Below are positions 63,557 through 64,000 of a stretch of DNA of 64,000 nucleotides, in pieces. The position numbers and the translations under genes were made by a program. The notes beneath the pieces were generated by a model that was not told the DNA's origin, did not search any database, and saw nothing but the letters and a program-made list of their open reading frames with translations. Location of the stretch: positions 62,001 through 126,000 of the forward strand of contig JAMDHS010000041.1 in the NCBI GenBank assembly GCA_029717555.1, read 5' to 3'. This DNA comes from Peribolospora baueri (Eukaryota; Basidiomycota; Peribolosporomycetes; Peribolosporales; Peribolosporaceae). Position 1 is the stretch's first letter. Each line of letters opens with the position of its first letter.

Positions 63557-64000
63557 CTAGCAGCGCTCGAAGACTGGGAGCGGAAAAGTTGCGGAAGATC
63601 AGCAGAAAGTCGACATTTTAGGTACGGGCGGAACTCCTTGCTCACCTCTGTAAAGGCTTTGGAGATCCGTGACCTGAACGACGTCCTCCGCCTCCAGCAA
63701 CCGTTTTGGGGCGACGAAGTACTTCCTCAGCCCAGACAAGAACGTATGCTGGAGATGCCACTTCTCGGAAGCCTCGATCTGCTTCTCCCGAGCGCGGTCG
63801 GCTTCCAAGGTCTCTCCGTCTGCGTCATTCTCTGTCACCTCGCCGGACGAACCGGATGGAACCGCAGGAACGTAGAACCAAGCGAGCTCGCGGAGGAACG
63901 TTTCGAAGCAGGCCCTCTCGTCACTCCAATCCACCTGCGGCCCTAGCCGCATGAGAAAGTCGGGTAGCCGGTCGAGGTTTGGAGTGTAGCCTTTGAGGAG
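63557..64000 (-). CDS. MLH1: DNA mismatch repair protein Mlh1, C-terminal part (5' part beyond the window)
   Basis: Two exons on minus: 64000-63646 (continuing beyond the edge) and 63573-63557. The reading covers the last ~124 residues. Recognisable: LDRLPDFLMRLGPQVDWSDE, then ACFETFLRELAWFYVP, LRKYFVAPKRLL and VVQVTDLQSLYR. The small last exon completes the ending Arg-Val-Phe-Glu-Arg-Cys, the near-invariant FERC terminus of Mlh1, which in MutL-alpha contributes to the Pms1 endonuclease site. The splice (AGA G|GTGAGC to CCCAG|TC) is what restores that ending. Mlh1 pairs with Pms1 in nuclear mismatch repair. Only the C-terminal dimerisation domain is in view. Confidence 0.95.

Overview
The window is nuclear DNA of a basidiomycete fungus. 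The evidence is the set of genes: pentafunctional AROM, DCP2, an Flc/TRP-like channel, QCR6, COG2, a GPI-type aspartyl protease, EFR3, UBA1, a complex I 39/40-kDa subunit, PAG1/TAO3/Mor2 and the end of MLH1. Most genes are cut by short GT-AG introns, mostly 70-160 nt, and the DNA is fairly GC-rich. High intron density with short introns fits a yeast-forming basidiomycete; I lean to Pucciniomycotina (Microbotryomycetes-like), but that placement is inference. I recognised no transposon, virus-like element, rRNA, tRNA or CRISPR array.

Layout. 1-3007 (-): unknown protein with one membrane segment, running off the left edge. 3008-5232: long divergent promoter region. 5233-10683 (+): ARO1. 11057-13249 (-): DCP2. 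14511-18899 (-): Flc/TRP-like channel. 19920-22194 (-): lactonase-type metallo-beta-lactamase. 22845-23728 (-): QCR6, head to head with COG2 at 24036-27596 (+). 29931-32932 (+): aspartyl protease. 33802-35037 (-): unknown protein. 35580-37742 (-): unknown, probably mitochondrial protein, head to head with a CYC2-like mitochondrial reductase at 38012-39653 (+). 40176-44579 (-): EFR3, head to head with UBA1 at 45061-49417 (+). 50204-52871 (+): NTF2-like-fold protein. 53311-55222 (+): complex I NDUFA9-type subunit. 55497-63168 (+): PAG1/TAO3. 63557-64000 (-): 3' end of MLH1.

The genes are housekeeping genes from unrelated pathways (aromatic amino acids, mRNA decay, Golgi tethering, respiration, ubiquitin activation, plasma-membrane PI4-kinase scaffolding, morphogenesis, mismatch repair). 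I see no biosynthetic cluster and no defence-like system. A mitochondrial theme recurs: QCR6, the NDUFA9-type subunit, the CYC2-like reductase, and the gene sharing the CYC2-like promoter.

Exon boundaries were worked out by hand from reading frame, splice signals and remembered family conservation; phases were checked so that every multi-exon model stays in frame. The most unusual local structure is in QCR6, where keeping the family sequence needs either a 2-nt micro-exon or a non-canonical GA-AG intron. Other points of interest are a GC-AG intron in the lactonase-like gene, three 93-bp tandem repeats in DCP2 that multiply leucine-rich short motifs, an 11-nt exon in the complex I gene, and a 269-bp promoter shared by two mitochondrial-type genes.
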